A stretch of DNA of 20,771 bases from JBKPIY01 sp046730475 (GTDB lineage Bacteria; Actinomycetota; Thermoleophilia; Solirubrobacterales; 70-9), in contig JBKPIY010000019.1 of NCBI GenBank assembly GCA_046730475.1, positions 1 through 20,771 of the forward strand. Direction: 5' to 3'. The first letter of the stretch is position 1, and every line of letters starts with the position of its first letter. The notes beneath the pieces were generated by a model. It searched no databases, was not told the DNA's origin, and saw only the letters and a program-made list of their open reading frames with translations. This document shows, in pieces, positions 18,408 through 20,771 of the stretch. A program made the translations under genes and the position numbers.

Positions 18408-20771
18408 ATGACCAACCGCCGTCGCAACGTTTCCATCCTCCTGGTCGTGCTCGGGATGCTGTTCGGGTCGGCCGTGGTGATCAAGAACATGAAGACGGTC
18501 CTCGGCCTCGACCTGAAGGGCGGCACCGAGCTCGTCTACAAGGGCGAGCCCACCCCGTCGAACCCGACGGTCGACGGCTCGGACATCGACCGCTCGATCG
18601 AGATCATCCGCCAGCGCACCGACAAGCTCGGTGTCGCGGAGCCCGAGATCTCGCGGGTGGGGAGCGACGAGATCCGGGTCGGCCTCCCCGACGTCTCCAA
18701 CGCCGACCGCGCCCAGAAGGAGGTCGGGACCACCGCCCAGCTCTACATGTACGACTGGGAGCCGAACGTCGTCGTCCCGCCCGGCGAGTCCCCCCAGCAG
18801 GCGGCGAGCCAGCCGATCAACCGGCTCTACGACGCGGTCAAGCTCGCCTCCCACCAGCCGAAGCGCGAGAACTGCGGCCAGTGCACCACCAGCGGCCCCA
18901 CCTACTACCTCTTCAACAGGCTGTCGAAGGAGCCGATCGGCGAGCCGGCGACGAAACGCAGCGACCTGTTCGTGAACGTCCCCAACCTGCCGCCGCCCGA
19001 CCAGCGCGAGGTTCTCATCGTCCCCCGCGGCTACGTCGTCCTCCAGGCGCCCGATACCGGGGTCGACCCGAGCGGCAACGACAGCGGCAACCCGCCCGCC
19101 TACTTCGTGCTCAAGGACAACCCGTCGTTGACCGGCAACGACATCACCGATCCGAAGCAGAACTTCGATCCGACCACCGACCAGCCGATCGTCACCTTCA
19201 ACTTCACCGACAGGGGCCGCCAGGCGTTCTCCGACGTCACCAAGAAGATCGCCGAGCGCGGCCTCGCTAACGCCCCGCCGGGGGTCTCCGACTCGAACAC
19301 CGCCGCCCAGTACTCGGGGAGCTTCGCGATCGTCCTCGACCGCGACGTCGTCTCGCGGCCGATCATCAACTTCATCGACAACCCGACCGGGATTGACGGG
19401 CGGAACGGTGCCGAGATCTCCGGCAACTTCACGATCTCAACCGCCCAGGACCTGGCCAACTTCCTCCAGATCGGTGCCCTGCCGATCAACCTGAAGCTGA
19501 TCTCACAGTCGACCGTGTCCGCAACGCTCGGGAAGCAGGCTCTCCACCAGGGCCTGAAGGCGGGGATCGTCGGGCTGATCCTGGTGCTGCTCTTCCTGAT
19601 CCTCTACTACCGCTTCCTGGGCGTGGTGGCGAGCCTCGGCCTGCTCGTCTACGGCGTCTTCTTCTTCGCCCTGGTGAAGCTGATCCCGATCGTCCTCACC
19701 CTCCCCGGAATAGCGGGGCTGATCCTGACCATCGGGGTGGCGGCCGACGCCAACATCGTCATCTTCGAGCGGATCAAGGAGGAGGCGAGAGCGGGCAAAT
19801 CGATCCCGTCCGCGATCGCCACCGGCTACCGCCGGGGGATCGCGACGATCATCGACGCGAACGTGATCACCTTGATCACCGCCTTCATTCTGTTCGTGCT
19901 GGCGACGGCGGGGGTGAAGGGGTTCGCCTTCACCCTCGGGATCGGGACGATCACCTCGCTGTTCACGGCTGTGCTCTTCACCCAGGCCTTCCTGGGGCTG
20001 CTCGGCCGGGCGCGGTTCCTGCGATCACCGCGGGTGATCGGAGCGGCCCGCCAGCGGGTCCGCTGGCACTTCGACTTCAGCGGGGCGTCGCGGTGGTTCT
20101 TCTCTCTGTCGGGCTGCATTCTGTTGATCGGGTCGGTCTCGTTCGCGACCAGACAGCTCAACCTCGGGATCGACTTCAAGTCGGGAGCCCGGATCACGGC
20201 GGGGTTGCAGCAGAACCCGACCGTCGATGAGGTCCGCTCCAAGCTCGAGTCCGCCGGGATCCCGAACATGAGCCAGGCACAGATCCAGACCGTCTCGAGC
20301 ACGCCGATCACGCAGGCGGGCCTGCACGGGATCGAGATCGACGCCGACCTTTCCCCGAGCCAGGCGGGGCGGATCCAGTCGGTCCTGAACAGCGCCTACG
20401 GCGCCCCGGCGAAGGCGTACGACAGCACCACGGTGGGCCCGACCTTCGGAGCCCAGGTGGCGCGCAGCGCGATCTACGCGATCTTCTTCTCGCTGCTGGT
20501 GATCTGCGGCTACGTAGCGCTGCGGTTCGAGGCGAAGTACGCCGTTCCGGTGATGATCGCCCTGTTCCACGACATCCTGATCACGGCCGGGGTCTACTCG
20601 CTGGTGGGCCGGGAGGTGACCAGCGCGACAATCGCCGCCTTCCTCACCATCCTCGGCTACTCGATGTACGACACGGTGATCGTGTTCGACCGAATACGCG
20701 AGAACGTGCCGCGGCTGCCGCGGGCGGCCTTCTCGCAGATCGTCAACCGCTCCATGAGCGAGGTGCTGACC
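18408..20771 (+). CDS. secDF: Fused protein-export membrane protein SecDF (3' end outside window)
   Basis: One uninterrupted frame of 788 codons runs from the ATG at 18408 to the window edge. The SecD half has TM1 (8-25), the hallmark GLDLKGGTELVY (33-44), a large extracytosolic domain, and a TM bundle from about 383 containing GVAADANIVIFERIKEE, with D447 (the proton-pathway aspartate region). A short linker near 540-555 leads to the SecF half: LNLGIDFKSGARI, periplasmic-side loop, then GYSMYDTVIVFDRIREN with D755. SecDF uses the proton gradient to pull preproteins out of the SecYEG channel. The fusion is as in Bacillus SecDF. C156-G-Q-C159 in the SecD external domain is a thioredoxin-like CxxC. 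No SD is visible before the ATG; it is 13 bp after the PAS gene. Confidence 0.95.
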   Translation, partial: MTNRRRNVSILLVVLGMLFGSAVVIKNMKTVLGLDLKGGTELVYKGEPTPSNPTVDGSDIDRSIEIIRQRTDKLGVAEPEISRVGSDEIRVGLPDVSNADRAQKEVGTTAQLYMYDWEPNVVVPPGESPQQAASQPINRLYDAVKLASHQPKRENCGQCTTSGPTYYLFNRLSKEPIGEPATKRSDLFVNVPNLPPPDQREVLIVPRGYVVLQAPDTGVDPSGNDSGNPPAYFVLKDNPSLTGNDITDPKQNFDPTTDQPIVTFNFTDRGRQAFSDVTKKIAERGLANAPPGVSDSNTAAQYSGSFAIVLDRDVVSRPIINFIDNPTGIDGRNGAEISGNFTISTAQDLANFLQIGALPINLKLISQSTVSATLGKQALHQGLKAGIVGLILVLLFLILYYRFLGVVASLGLLVYGVFFFALVKLIPIVLTLPGIAGLILTIGVAADANIVIFERIKEEARAGKSIPSAIATGYRRGIATIIDANVITLITAFILFVLATAGVKGFAFTLGIGTITSLFTAVLFTQAFLGLLGRARFLRSPRVIGAARQRVRWHFDFSGASRWFFSLSGCILLIGSVSFATRQLNLGIDFKSGARITAGLQQNPTVDEVRSKLESAGIPNMSQAQIQTVSSTPITQAGLHGIEIDADLSPSQAGRIQSVLNSAYGAPAKAYDSTTVGPTFGAQVARSAIYAIFFSLLVICGYVALRFEAKYAVPVMIALFHDILITAGVYSLVGREVTSATIAAFLTILGYSMYDTVIVFDRIRENVPRLPRAAFSQIVNRSMSEVLT

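Noticed and set aside
18631..19270. Several short plus and minus frames in 18400-20600
   Set aside because: All are out-of-frame or antisense to the continuous SecDF reading frame.
1..20771. CRISPR array, toxin-antitoxin, restriction or phage genes
   Set aside because: No repeat-spacer pattern, and no intact defence, integrase or structural phage gene was found on either strand.

Overview
The window is about 20.8 kb of very GC-rich DNA with dense short-spaced genes. It most resembles a member of the Actinomycetota, probably class Thermoleophilia (Solirubrobacterales-like). Grounds for this: a split Rv0121-type F420 oxidoreductase beside a luciferase-like (LLM) oxidoreductase, many apparently leaderless genes with a TANNNT box 6-11 nt before the start codon, the glutaminase-type PdxST vitamin B6 pathway, and a yebC-ruvC-ruvA-ruvB-secDF block. 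The taxonomic placement is inference from gene content, not from a marker-gene comparison.

Layout. (1) 1-1470 is a gene graveyard: the tail of a DUF1801 protein, a SnoaL-like pseudogene with an in-frame amber stop, a frameshifted alpha/beta-hydrolase tail, the 3' half of a CAT-anticodon tRNA (a typical scar of tyrosine-recombinase integration), and four copies of the heptamer GCAACCC. (2) 1471-4448 is a three-gene operon: a membrane-anchored LolA/RseB-like protein, an ABC ATPase and an ABC-2 permease. (3) 4449-5262 holds an operator-like palindrome cluster, a secreted protein whose C-terminus looks lost, and an antisense DUF4242-like remnant. (4) 5263-8619 carries a secreted coiled-coil protein, a divergent F420-type oxidoreductase pair, an aldose-1-epimerase-like protein and a small membrane protein. 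(5) 8620-8989 has no ordinary gene but, on the minus strand, has an almost perfect 16-nt anti-SD complement, a 14-codon ORF, three hairpins and a terminator-like hairpin: the best candidate for an undescribed RNA element here. (6) 8990-10829 has a lipoprotein, a small membrane protein and an RpiR/MurR regulator. (7) 11083-13722 is the operon pdxS-pdxT-M29 aminopeptidase. (8) 13838-14698 is a secreted DUF11-RTX protein followed by a strong hairpin. (9) 14810 to the end is yebC, ruvC, ruvA, ruvB, a zinc-ribbon/PAS protein and a fused secDF that runs off the window.

How the genes work together: PdxS and PdxT form pyridoxal-phosphate synthase. RuvA, RuvB and RuvC process Holliday junctions, with YebC as translation factor or regulator next to them. 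SecDF drives the late steps of Sec export and could serve the several signal-peptide proteins in the window. yebC, ruvC and ruvA share a strikingly similar upstream element (ATCCGGG, 9 nt, then an AT-rich heptamer just before the start codon), suggesting that each has its own co-regulated, leaderless promoter. No defence system, CRISPR array or intact mobile element was seen.
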